Assembly: GCF_000003605.2 (NCBI RefSeq)
Contig: NW_003139501.1
Span: 1-53,689 of the forward strand
DNA from: Saccoglossus kowalevskii
Lineage: Eukaryota > Hemichordata > Enteropneusta > Harrimaniidae
DNA: 53,689 nt
Direction of reading: 5' to 3'
Below, piece after piece: positions 22,321-33,507 of the stretch; the first letter of the stretch is position 1, and every line of letters begins with the position of its first letter. The position numbers and the translations under genes are program-made. Under the pieces are notes generated by a model. It worked only from the letters and a program-made list of their open reading frames with translations. It made no database searches and was not told the DNA's origin.

Positions 22321-24180
22321 ATATTGCAGCTTGTCAGTGGAAATCATGCTTTGTGGTACCTATTGCAGCCCAGCCAGTGGAATTCATGCAGTGTAGTATC
22401 TGTTGCAGCCCTGTCAGTGGAATTCATGCATTATAGTATATATTGCACCCTGTCAGTGGAAATCATGCTTTGTATTACCTATTGCAGCCCAGCCAGTGGA
22501 ATTCATGCAGTGTAGTATCTATTGCAGCCCTGTCAGTGGAATTCATGCAGTGTAGTGTCCATTGAAGCCCTGTCAGTGGCATTCATGCATTGTAGTATAT
22601 ATTTCAGCCCTGCCAGTGGAATTCATGCATTGTAGTATCTATTGCAGCCCTGCTAGTGGAATTCATGCATTGTAGTATATATTGCAGCCTGTCAGTGGAA
22701 TTCATGCATTGTAGTATCTATTGCAGCCCTGCTAGTGGAATTCAAGCATTGTAGTGTATATTGAAGCCCTTTCAGTGGAATTCATGCATTGTAGTATCTA
22801 TAGCGGCCCTGTCAGTGGAATTCATGCATTGTAGTATCTATTGCAGCCCTTTCAGTGGAATTCATGCATTGTGGTATTAAATGCAGCCCTGTCAGTGGAA
22901 TTCATGCATTGTAGTATATATTGCACCCTGTCAGTGGAATTCATGCATTGTGGTATTAATTGCAGCCCTGTCAGTGGAATTCATGCATTGTAGTATATAT
23001 TGCACCCTGTCAGTGGAATTCATTCTTTGTAGTATCTATTGCAGCACTGCCAATGGAATTCATGTATTGTAGTATATATTGCAGCCCTGTCAGTGTAATT
23101 CATGCATTGTAGTATCTATTGCAGCACTGTCAGTGGAATTCATGCTTTGTAGTGTCTATTGCAGCCCTGCCAGTGGAATTCATGCATTGTGGTATTTATT
23201 GCAGCCCTGTCATTGGAATTCATGCATTGTAGTGTATATTGCAGCCCTGCCAGTGGAATTCATGCAGTGTAGTATCTATTGCAGCCCTGTCAGTGGAATT
23301 CATGCATTGTGGTATTAATTGCAGCCCTGTCAGTGGAATTCATGCATTGTAGTATATATTGCACCCTGTCAGTGTAATTCTTGCATTGTAGTATATATTG
23401 CAGCCCTGCCAGTGGAATTCATGAAGTGTAGTATCTGTTGCAGCCCTGTCAGTGGAATTCATGCATTGTGGTATTAATTGCACCCTGTCAGTGGAATTCA
23501 TGCATTGTAGTATATATTGCACCCTGTCAGTGGAATTCATGCATTGTAGTATCTATTGCACTCTGTCAGTGGAATTCATGCATTGTAGTATCTATTGCAC
23601 CCTGTCAGTGGAATTCATGCTGTGTAGTATCTGTTGCAGCCCTGTCAGTGGAATTCATGCATTGTGGTATTAAATGCAGCCCTGTCAGTGGAATTCATGC
23701 ATTGTAGTATATATAGCACCCTGTCAGTGGAATTCATACATTGTAGTATATATTGCACCCTGTCAGTGGAAATCATGCTTTGTAGTACCTATTGCAGCCC
23801 AGCCAGTGGAATTCATGCAGTGTAGTATCTGTTGCAGCCCTGTCAGTGGAATTCATGCATTGTGGTATTAAATGCAGCCCTGTCAGTGGAATTCATGCAT
23901 TGTAGTATCTATTGCACCCTGTCAGTGGAATTCATGCATTGTAGTATCTATTGCACCCTGTCAGTGGAATTCATGCTTTGTAGTACCTATTGCAGCCCAG
24001 CCAGTGGAATTCATGCAGTGTAGTATCTGTTGCAGCCCTGTCAGTGGAATTCATGCATTGTGGTATTAAATGCAGCCATGTCAGTGAAATTCATGCATTG
24101 TAGTACCTATTGCAGCCCTGCCAGTGGAATTCATGCAGTGTAGTATCTCTTGCAGCCCTGTCAGCGGAATTCATGCATTG
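22321..24180 (+). repeat. T block with runs of 39-bp monomers
   Basis: GGAAATCATGCTTTG, GTACCTATTG, CAGCCCAGCCAG, TATCTGTTGCAG and GGTATTAAATGCAG mark the block. Runs of adjacent 39-bp monomers occur near 23,480-23,630 and 23,700-23,990. A run of 39-bp units keeps one reading frame, so both strands show short stop-free stretches here; this is a length effect and not coding evidence. Confidence 0.87.
23480..23630 (+). repeat. Pure run of 39-bp monomers
   Basis: At least four consecutive units start CACCCTGTCAGTGG or CACTCTGTCAGTGG and lack the first G of the consensus, so each is 39 bp or exactly 13 codons. Similar runs lie near 23,700-23,990, 25,980-26,160, 36,610-36,790 and 43,690-43,870. 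The latter pairs with 25,980-26,160 in the 2.0-kb duplication. Confidence 0.88.
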
Positions 24181-25150
24181 TGGTGTTAATTGCAGCCCTG
24201 TCAGTGGAATTCATGCATTGTAGTATCTATTGCAGCCCTGCTAGTGGAATTCATGCATTGTAGTATCTATTGCAGCCCTGTCAGTGGAATTCATGCATTG
24301 TAGTATCTATTGCAGCCCTGTCAGTGGAATTCATGCATTGTATTATCTATTGCAGCCCTGTCAGTGGAATTCATGCAGTGTAGTATATATTGCACCCTGT
24401 CAGTGGAATTCATGCATTGTATTATCTATTGCACCCTGTCAGTGTAATTCGTGCATTGTATTATCTATTGCAGCCCTGTCAGTGGAATTCATGCAGTGTA
24501 GTATATATTGCAGCCCTGTCAGTGGAATTCATACATTGTAGTATATATTGCACCCTGTCAGTGTAATTCATGCATTGTATTATCTATTGCAGCCATGTCA
24601 GTGGAATTCATGCAGTGTAGTATATATTGCAGCCCTGCCAGTGCAATTCATGCATTGTAGTATCTATTGCAGCCCTGCCAGTGGAATTCATGCATTGTAG
24701 TATCTATTGCAGCCCTTTCAGTGGAATTCATGCATTGTAGTATCTATTGCAGCCCTTTCAGTGGAATTCATGCATTGTAGTATCTATTGCAGCCCTGACA
24801 GTGGAATTCATGCAGTGTAGTGACCATTGAAGCCCTGTCAGTGGCATTCATGCATTGTAGTATATATTGCAGCCCTGCCAGTGGAATTCATGCATTGTAG
24901 TATCTATTGCAGCCCTGCTAGTGGAATTCATGCATTGTAGTATATATTGCAGCCTGTCAGTGGAATTCATGCATTGTAGTATCTATCGCACCCTGTCAGT
25001 GTAATTCATGCATTGTAGTATATATTGCAGCCATGCCAGTGGAATTCATGCAATGTAGTATCTATTGCAGCGCTGCCAATGGAATTCCCGCACTGTAGTA
25101 TATATTGCAGCCCTGTCAGTGGAATTCATACATTGTTGTATCTATTGCAG
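24181..25150 (+). repeat. D block then F block
   Basis: D variants include TATTATC, a GCACCCTGTCAGTGTAATTC monomer with GTGCATTG near 24,450, and CAGTGCAATTC near 24,640. This D copy is the most different of the five; for example TTCAATTC is replaced by TGCAATTC. A short GCAGCCTGTCAG monomer near 24,953 is shared with 22,686 and 31,555, so it is an inherited length variant and not a private error. Confidence 0.8.
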
Positions 25151-27140
25151 CCCTGCCAGTGGAATTCATGCATTGTAGTGTATATTGAAGCCCTTTCAGT
25201 GGAATTCATGCATTGTAGTATCTATTTCAGCCCTTTCAGTGGAATTCATGCATTGTAGTATCTATTGCAGCCCTGCCAGTGGAATTCATGTATTGTAGTA
25301 TCTATTGCAGCCCTGCCAGTGGAATTCATGCATTGTAGTATCTATTGCAGCCCTGCCAGTGGAATTCATGGATTGTATTATATATTGCAGCCGTGTCAGT
25401 GGAATTCATGCAATGTAGTATCTATTGCAGCGCTGCCAAGGGAATTCCCGCATTGTAGTATCTATTGCAGCCCTGTCAGTGGAATTCATACATTGTAGTA
25501 TATATTGCACCCTGTCAGTGGAAATCATGCTTTGTGGTACCTATTGCAGCCCAGCCAGTGGAATTCATGCAGTGTAGTATCTGTTGCAGCCCTGTCAGTG
25601 GAATTCATGCATTGTAGTATATATTGCACCCTGTCAGTGGAATTCATGCATTGTGGTATTAATTGCAGCCCTGTCAGTGGAATTCATGCATTGTAGTATA
25701 TATTGCACCCTGTCAGTGGAATTCATTCTTTGTAGTATCTATTGCCGCACTGCCAATGGAATTCATGTATTGTAGTATATATTGCAGCCCTGTCAGTGTA
25801 ATTCATGCATTGTAGTATCTATTGCAGCCCTGTCAGTGGAATTCATGCTTTGTAGTGTCTATTGCAGCCCTGCCAGTGGAATTCATAAAGTGTAGTATCT
25901 ATTGCAGCCCTGTCAGTGGAATTCATGCATTGTGGTATTAAATGCAGCCCTGTCAGTGGAATTCATGCATTGAAGTATATATTGCACCCTGTCAGTGGAA
26001 TTCATGCATTGTGGTATTAATTGCACCCTGTCAGTGGAATTCATGCATTGTAGTATATATTGCACCCTGTCAGTGGAATTCATGCATTGTAGTATCTATT
26101 GCACTCTGTCAGTGGAATTCATGATTTGTAGTATCTATTGCACCTTGTCAGTGGAATTCATGCTTTGTAGTACCTTTTGCAGCTCAGCCAGTGGAATTCA
26201 TGCAGTGTAGTATCTGTTGCAGCCCTGTCAGTGGAATTCATGCATTGTGGTATTAAATGCAGCCCTGTCAGTTGAATTCATGCATTGTAGTATATATTGC
26301 AGCCCTGCCAGTGGAATTCATGTATTGTAGTGTATATTGAAGCCCTTTCAGTGGAATTCATGCATTGTAGTATCTATTGCAGCCCTTTCAGTGGAATTCA
26401 TGCATTGTAGTATCTATTGCAACCCTGCCAGTGGAATTCATGCATTGTAGTATCTATTGCAGCCCTGCCAGTGGAATTCATGGATTGTGTTATATATTGC
26501 AGCCGTGTCAGTGGAATTCATGCAATGTAGTATCTATTGCAGCGCTGCCAATGGAATTCCCGCACTGTAGTATATATTGCAGCCCTGTCAGTGGAATTCA
26601 TACATTGTAGTATCTATTGCAGCCCTGCCAGTGGAATTCATGCATTGTAGTGTATATTGAAGCCCTTTCAGTGGAATTCATGCATTGTAGTATCTATTGC
26701 AGCCCTTTCAGTGGAATTCATGCATTGTAGTATCTATTGCAGCCCTGCCAGTGTAATTCATGTATTGTAGTATCTATTGCAGCCCTGCCAGTGGAATTCA
26801 TGCATTGTAGTATCTATTGCAGCCCTGCCAGTGGAATTCATGGATTGTAATATATATTGCAGCCGTGTCAGTGGATTTCATGCATGTAATATCTATTGCA
26901 GCGCTGCCAATGGAATTCCCGCATTGTATTATATATTGCAGCCCTGTCATGGAATTTCATGCATTGTAGTATCCATTGCAGCCCTGCCAGTGGAAATCAT
27001 GCATTGTAGTATATATGCACTCTGTCAGGGTAGTTCATGCTTTGTAGTATCTATTGCAGCCCTGCCAGTGGCATTCATGCATTGTAGTATATATTGCATC
27101 CCTGCCAGTGGCATTCATGCATTGTAGTATATATTGCACC
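25150..27140 (+). repeat. 2.0-kb F/T/F segment, copy 1 (pairs with 42,821-44,850)
   Basis: The match runs through TATCTATTTCAG (25,221 against 42,892), GGAAATCATGCTTTGTGG, CATTCTTTG, CATAAAGTG, GCATTGAAG, CACCTTGTCAG, CAGCTCAGCC and CAGTTGAATTC. The offset is 17,671 on the left and 17,711 after one extra monomer near 43,150 in the other copy. Near 26,885-27,025 this copy alone has several one-base indels. Confidence 0.9.
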
Positions 27141-27700
27141 CAGTCAGTGGAATTCATGCAATGTAGTATCTATTGCAGCCCTGTCAGTGGAATCCATGCA
27201 GTGTAGTGTCCATTGCAGCCCTGTCAGTGGAATTCATGCTTTTTAGTATCTATTGCAGCCCTGCCAATGGAATTCATGTATTGTATTATATATTGCAGCC
27301 CTGTCAGTGGAATTCATGCATTTTAGTATCTATTGCAGCCCTGCCAGTGGAATTCATGCATTGTAGTATCTATTGCAGCCCTGCCAGTGGAATTCATGCA
27401 TTGTAGTATCTATTGCAGCCCTGCCAGTGGAATTCATGCATTGTAGTATCCATTGCAGCCCTGCCAGTGGAATTCATGCATTGTAGTATATATTGCAGCC
27501 CTGCCAGTGGAATTTATGCTTTGTAGTATCTATTGCAGCACTGCCAGTGGCATTCATGCATTGTAGTATATATTGCAGCCCTGTCAGTGTAATTCATGCT
27601 TTGTAGTATCTATTGCAGCCCTGCCAGTGGAATTCATGCATTGTAGTGTATATTGCACCCTGTCAGTGTAATTCATGCTTTGTAGTATCTATTGCAGCCC
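27141..27700 (+). repeat. Mixed B/P bridge
   Basis: P variants (GGAATCCATGCAGTG near 27,190, GCTTTTTAG near 27,238) pass into consensus-like monomers and a B start (GGAATTTATGCTTTG near 27,510). The GGAATCCATG plus GCTTTTTAG pair also occurs near 1,250-1,300 and 28,228-28,280. Confidence 0.8.
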
Positions 27701-28616
27701 TGTCAGTGTAATTCATGCATTGTAGTATCCATTGCAGCCCTGCCAGTGGAATTCATGCATTGTAGTATATATTGCACTCTGTCAGTGTAGTTCATGCTTT
27801 GTAGTACCTATTGCAGCCCTGCCAGTGGCATTCATGCATTGTAGTATATATTGCATCCCTGCCAGTGGCATTCATGCATTGTAGAATATATTGCACCCTG
27901 TCAGTGTAATTCATACATTGTAGTATCTATTGCAGCCCTGTCAGTGGAATTCATGCAGTGTAGTATATATTGCAGCCCTGCCAGTGGAATTCATGCATTG
28001 TAGTATCTATTGCAGTCCTGCCAGTGGAATTCATGCATTGTAGTATCTATTGCAGCCCTGTCAGTGGAATTCATGCAGTGTATTGTCCATTGAAGCCCTG
28101 GCAGTCGAATTCATGCTTTGTAGTACCTATTGCACCCGTGCCAGTGGCATTCATGCATTGTAGTATATATTGCACCCAGTCAGTGGAATTCATGCAATGT
28201 AGTATCTATTGCAGCCATGTCAGTGGAATCCATGCAGTGTAGTGTCCATTGCAGCCCTGTCAGTGGAATTCATGCTTTTTAGTATCTATTGCAGCCCTGC
28301 CAGTGGCATTCATGCATTGTAGTATATATTGCACCCTGTCAGTGGAATTCATGCATTTTAGTATCTATTGCAGCCCTGCCAGTGGAATTCATGCATTGTA
28401 GTATCTATTGCAGCCCTGCCAGTGGAATTCATGCATTGTAGTATCTATTGCAGCCCTGCCAGTGGAACTTTCATGCATTGTAGTATCCATTGCAGCCCTG
28501 CCAGTGGAATTCATGCAGTGTAGTGTCCATTGCAGCCCTGTCAGTGGAATTCATGCATTGTGGTATCTATTGCAGCCCTGCCAGTGGAATTCATGCATTG
28601 TAGTATATAGTGCACC
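27700..28616 (+). repeat. 917-bp higher-order unit, copy 1
   Basis: GCTTTTTAG at 28,274 recurs at 29,191 and CAGTGTAATTC at 27,704 recurs at 28,621, both 917 bp apart. The unit holds GCACTCTGTCAGTGTAGTTC, CAGTCCTGCC, CAGTCGAATTC with GTACC, CACCCAGTCAG and GCATTTTAG. An irregular GGAACTTTCATGC monomer (extra bases) lies near 28,465 in this copy only. Confidence 0.88.
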
Positions 28617-29400
28617 CTGTCAGTGTAATTCATGCATTGTAGTATCCATTGCAGCCCTGCCAGTGGAATTCATGCATTGTAGTATATATTGCACTCTGTC
28701 AGTGTAGTTCATGCATTGTAGTATCTATTGCAGCCCTGCCAGTGGCATTCATGCATTGTAGTATATATTGCATCCCTGCCAGTGGCATTCATGCATTGTA
28801 GTATATATTGCACCCTGTCAGTGTAAGTCATGCATTGTAGTATCTATTGCAGCCCTGTCAGTGGAATTCATGCAGTGTAGTATATATTGCAGCCCTGCCA
28901 GTGGAATTCATGCATTGTAGTATCTATTGCAGTCCTGCCAGTGGAATTCATGCATTGTAGTATCTATTGCAGCCCTGTCAGTGGAATTCATGCAGTGTAG
29001 TGTCCATTGAAGCCCTGTCAGTCGAATTCATGTTTTGTAGTACCTATTGCACCCCTGCCAGTGGCATTCATGCATTGTAGTATATATTGCACCCAGTCAG
29101 TGGAATTCATGCAATGTAGTATCTATTGCAGCCATGTCAGTGGAATTCATGCAGTGTAGTGTCCATTGCAGCCCTGTCAGTGGAATTCATGCTTTTTAGT
29201 ATCTATTGCAGCCCTGCCAGTGGCATTCATGCATTGTAGTATATATTGCACCCTGTCAGTGGAATTCATGCATTTTAGTATCTATTGCAGCCCTGCCAGT
29301 GGAATTCATGCATTGTAGTATCTATTGCAGCCCTGCCAGTGGAATTCATGCATTGTAGTATCTATTGCAGCCCTGCCAGTGGAATTCATGCATTGTAGTA
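28617..29400 (+). repeat. 917-bp higher-order unit, copy 2 (partial)
   Basis: This follows copy 1 at 917 bp until about 29,375. A related third copy lies at 44,694-45,229 at an offset of 16,039; it shares GTCGAATTC, CACCCCTGCC and CACCCAGTCAG. Copy 2 and the 45-kb copy have CACCCCTGCC where copy 1 has CACCCGTGCC. Confidence 0.87.
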
Positions 29401-30562
29401 TCCATTGCAGCCCTGCCAGTGGAATTCATGCATTGTAGTATATATTGCAGCCCTGTCAGTGGAATTTATGCTTTGTAGTACCTATTGCAGCACTGCCAGT
29501 GGCATTCATGCATTGTAGTATATATTGCAGCCCTGTCAGTGTAATTCATGCTTTGTAGTATCTATTGCTGCCCTGCCAGTGGAATTCATGCATTGTAGTA
29601 TATATTGCACCCTGTCAGTGTAATTCATGCTTTGTAGTATTTATTGCAGCCCTGCCAGTGGCATTCATGCATTGTAGTATATATTGTATCCCTGCCAGTG
29701 GCATTCATGCATTGTAGTATATATTGCACCCTGTCAGTGTAATTCATGCATTGTAGTATCTATTACAGCCCTGCCAGTGGAATTCATGCATTGTAGTATC
29801 TATTGCAGCCCTGCCATTGGAATTCATGCATTGTACTATCCATTGCAGCCCTGCCAGTGGAATTCATGCATTGTAGTATATATTGCACCCTGTCATTGTA
29901 ATTCATGCTTTGTAGTATCTATTGCAGCCCTGCCAGTGGCATTCATGCATTGCAATATATATTGCACCCTGTCAGTGTAATTCATACATTGTATTATCTA
30001 TTACAGCCCTGTCAGTGGAATTCATGCAGTGTAGTATATATTGCAGCCCTGCCAGTGGAATTCATGCATTGTAGTATCTATTGCAGCCCTGCCAGTGGAA
30101 TTCATGCATTGTAGTATCTATTGCAGCCCTGTCAGTGGAATTCATGCAGTGTAGTGTCCATTGAAGCCCTGTCAGTGGCATTCATGCAGTGTAGTATATA
30201 TTGCACCCTGTCAGTAGAATTCATGCAATGTAGTATCTATTGCAGCCCTGTCAGTGGAATTCATGCAGTGTAGTGTCCATTGCAGCCCTGTCAGTGGAAT
30301 TCATGCTTTTTAGTATCTATTGCAGCCCTGCCAGTGGAATTCATGCATTGTAGTATCTATTGCAGCCCTTTCAGTGGAATTCATGCAGTGTAGTGTCCAT
30401 TGAAGCCCTGTCAGTGGCATTTATGCAGTGTAGTATATATTGCACCCTATCAGTAGAATTCATGCAATGTAGTATCTATTGCAGCCCTGTCAGTTGAATT
30501 CATGCATTGTAGTGTCCATTGCAGCCCTGTCAGTGGAATTCATGCTTTGTAGTATCTATTGC
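29401..30562 (+). repeat. B/P block
   Basis: A B series with GGAATTTATGCTTTG near 29,465, TGTATCCC near 29,686, TTGTACTATCC near 29,832 and a palindrome at 29,951-29,966 is followed by two P rounds. Private changes include CCCTATCAGTAG near 30,445 and GGCATTTATGC near 30,418. Confidence 0.83.
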
Positions 30563-31402
30563 AGCCCTGTCAGTGGAATTCATGCATTGTAGTATATATT
30601 GCAGCCCTGTCAGTGGAATTCATGCTTTGTAGTATCTATTACAGCACTGCCAATGGTATTCATGCATTGTGGTATTTATTGCAGCCCTGTCATTGGAATT
30701 TATGCATTGTAGTGTCTATTGCAGCCCTGCCAGTGGAATTCATGCAGTGTAGTATCTCTTGCAGCCATGTCAGTGGAATTCATGCATTGTGGTATTAATT
30801 GCAGCCCTGTCAGTGGAATTCATGCATTGTAGTATATATTGCACCCTGTCAGTGTAATTCTTGCATTGTAGTATCTATTGCAGCCCTGCCAGTGGAATTC
30901 ATGAAGTGTAGTATCTGTTGCAGGCCTGTCAGTGAAATTCATGCATTGTGGTATTAATTGCACCCTGTCAGTGGAATTCATGCATTGTATTATATATTGC
31001 GCCCTGCCAGTGGAATTCATGCATTGTAGTATATATTGCACCCTGTCAGTGGAATTCATGTTTTGTAGTATCTATTGCAGCTCAGCCAGTGGAATTCATG
31101 CAGTGTAGTATCTGTTGCAGCCATGTCAGTGGAATTCATGCATTGTGGTATTAAATGCAGCCCTGTCAGTGGAATTCATGCATTGTAGTATATATTGCAC
31201 CCTGTCAGTGGAATTCATACCTTGTAGTATATATTGCACCCTGTCAGTGGAAATCATGCTTTGTAGTACCTATTGCAGCCCAGCTAGTGGAATTCATGCA
31301 GTGTAGTATCTGTTGCAGCCCTGTCAGTGGAATTCATGCATAGTGGTATCTATTGCACCCTGTCAGTGGAATTCATGCTTTGTAGTACCTATTGCAGCCC
31401 CA
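30563..31402 (+). repeat. S then T segment duplicated at 37,924-38,680
   Basis: From about 30,645 the match has an offset of 7,279 and shares GTAATTCTTGC, CATGAAGTG, GCAGGCCTGTCAG, AGTGAAATTC, a short TATTGCGCCCTG monomer and GCATAGTGG. The block includes 39-bp runs, so both strands show short open stretches. It ends near 31,402 with CAGCCCCAGCC, one C longer than usual. Confidence 0.88.
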
Positions 31403-32073
31403 GCCAGTGGAATTAATGCAGTGTAGTGTCCATTGAACCCTGTCAGTGGCATTCATGCATTGTAGTATATATTGCAGCCCTGCCAGTGGAATTCATACAT
31501 TGTAGTATCTATTGCAGCCCTGCTAGTGGAATTCATGCATTGTAGTATATATTGCAGCCTGTCAGTGGAATTCATGCATTGTAGTATCTATTGCACCCTG
31601 TCAGTGTAATTCATGCATTGTAGTATATATTGCAGCCCTGCCAGTGGAATTCATGCATTGTAGTGTATATTGAAGCCCTTTCAGTGGAATTCATGCATTG
31701 TAGTATCTATTGCAGACCTTTCAGTGGAATTCATGCATTGTAGTATCTATTGCAGCCGTGCCAGTGGAATTCATGCATTGTAGTATCTATTGCAGCCCTG
31801 CCAGTGGAATTCATGGATTGTGTTATATATTGCAGACGTGTCAGTGGAATTCATGCAATGTAGTATCTATTGCAGCGCTGCCAATGGAATTGCCGCACTG
31901 TAGTATATATTGCAGCCCTGTCAGTTGAATTCATACATTGTAGTATCTATTGCAGCCCTGCCAGTGGAATTCATGCATTGTAGTGTATATTGAAGCCCTT
32001 TCAGTGGAATTCATGCATTGTAGTATCTATTGCAGCCCTTTCAGTGGAATCATGCATGTAGTATCTATGCAGT
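31403..32073 (+). repeat. F block ending in a deletion-rich junction
   Basis: It resembles 24,840-25,300 and 26,260-26,760 (GCAGCCTGTCAG, GGATTGTGTT, a core near 31,880 with GGAATTGCCGC). The last monomer before 32,074 lacks three single bases: GGAATCATG for GGAATTCATG, GCATGTAG for GCATTGTAG and CTATGCAG for CTATTGCAG. Confidence 0.85.
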
Positions 32074-32795
32074 CCTGTCAGTGTAATTCATGCATTGTAG
32101 TATCAATTGCAGCCCTGTCAGTGGAATTCATGCATTGTAGTATCTATTGCAGCACTGCCAATGGAATTCATGCATTGTGGTATTTATTGCAGCCCTGTCA
32201 TTGGAATTCATGCATTGTAGTGTCTATTGCAGCCCTGCTAGTGGAATTCATGCAGTGTAGTATCCATTGCAGCCCTGCCAGTGGCATTCATGCATTGCAA
32301 TATATATTGCACCCTGTCAGTGTAATTCATGCATTGTAGTATCTATTGCAGCCCTGCCAGTGTAATTCATGCATTGTAGTATTCATTGCAGCCCTGCCAG
32401 TGTAATTCATACATTGTAGTATCTATTGCAGCCCTGCTAGTGCAATTCATGCATTGTAGTATCTATTGCAGCCCTGCCAGTGGAATTCATGCATTGTAGT
32501 ATCTATTGCAGCCCTGCCAGTGGAATTCATGCATTGTAGTATCTATTGCAGCCCTGCCAGTGGAATTCATGCATTGTAGTATCCATTGCAGCCCTGCCAG
32601 TGGCATTCATGCATTGCAATATATATTGCACCCTGTCAGTGTAATTCATGCATTGTAGTATCTATTGCAGCCCTGCCAATGTAATTCATGCATTGTAGTA
32701 TTCATTGCAGCCCTGCCAGTGTAATTCATACATTGTAGTATCTATTGCAGCCCTGCTAGTGTAATTCATGCATTGTAGTATCTATTGCAGCCCTG
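32074..32795 (+). repeat. Q segment (partner of 16,271-16,992)
   Basis: The 722-bp match has an offset of 15,803 and starts abruptly after the damaged monomer. It holds TATCAATTGCAG, CCAATGG, TGG monomers, TTCATTGCAG, CTGCTAGTGCAATTC and palindromes at 32,296-32,311 and 32,615-32,630. Confidence 0.9.
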
Positions 32796-33507
32796 CCAGT
32801 GGAATTCATGCATTGTAGTATCTATTGCAGCCCTGCCAGTGTAATTCATACATTGTATTATTTATTACAGCCCTGTCAGTGGAATTCATGCAGTGTAGTA
32901 TATATTGCAGCCCTGCCAGTGGAATTCATGCATTGTAGTATCTATTGCAGCCCTGCCAGTGGAATTCATGCAGTGTAGTGTCCATTGAAGCCCTGTCAGT
33001 GGCATTCATGCAGTGTAGTATATATTGCACCCTGTCAGTAGAATTCATGCAATGTAGTATCTATTGCAGCCCTGTCAGTGGAATTCATGCAGTGTAGTGT
33101 CCATTGCAGCCCTGTCAGTGGAATTCATGCTTTGTAGTATCTATTGCAGCCCTGCCAGTGGCATTCATGCATTGTAGTATATATTGCAGCCCTGCCAGTG
33201 TAATTCATGCATTGTAGTGTATATTGAAGCCCTTTCAGTGGAATTCATGCAGTGTAGTGTCCATTGAAGCCCTGTCAGTGGCATTCATGCAGTGTAGTAT
33301 ATATTGCACCCTGTCAGTAGAATTCATGCAATGTAGTATCTATTGCAGCCCTGTCAGTGGAATTCATGCAGTGTAGTGTCCATTGCAGCCCTGTCAGTGG
33401 AATTCATGCTTTGTAGTATTTATTGCAGCCCTGCCAGTGGCATTCATGCATTGTAGTATATATTGCAGCCCTGCCAGTGTAATTCATGCATTGTAGTATC
33501 TATTGCA
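32796..33507 (+). repeat. P block, two rounds
   Basis: Two rounds of GCAGTGTAGTGTCCATTGAAG, GGCATTC, CAGTAGAATTC, GCAATG, GTGTCCATTGCAG and GCTTTG occur near 32,970 and 33,250. The order is that of 3,930-4,420 and 6,204-6,694, preceded by the same TTATTTATTACAG monomer. Confidence 0.83.

Noticed and set aside
23340-23540. Antisense open frames (also near 30,820-31,059, 37,583-37,783, 38,099-38,338 and 39,329-39,535)
   Set aside because: Most fall in runs of 39-bp monomers, which are 13 codons long and keep one stop-free frame on the minus strand by arithmetic alone.
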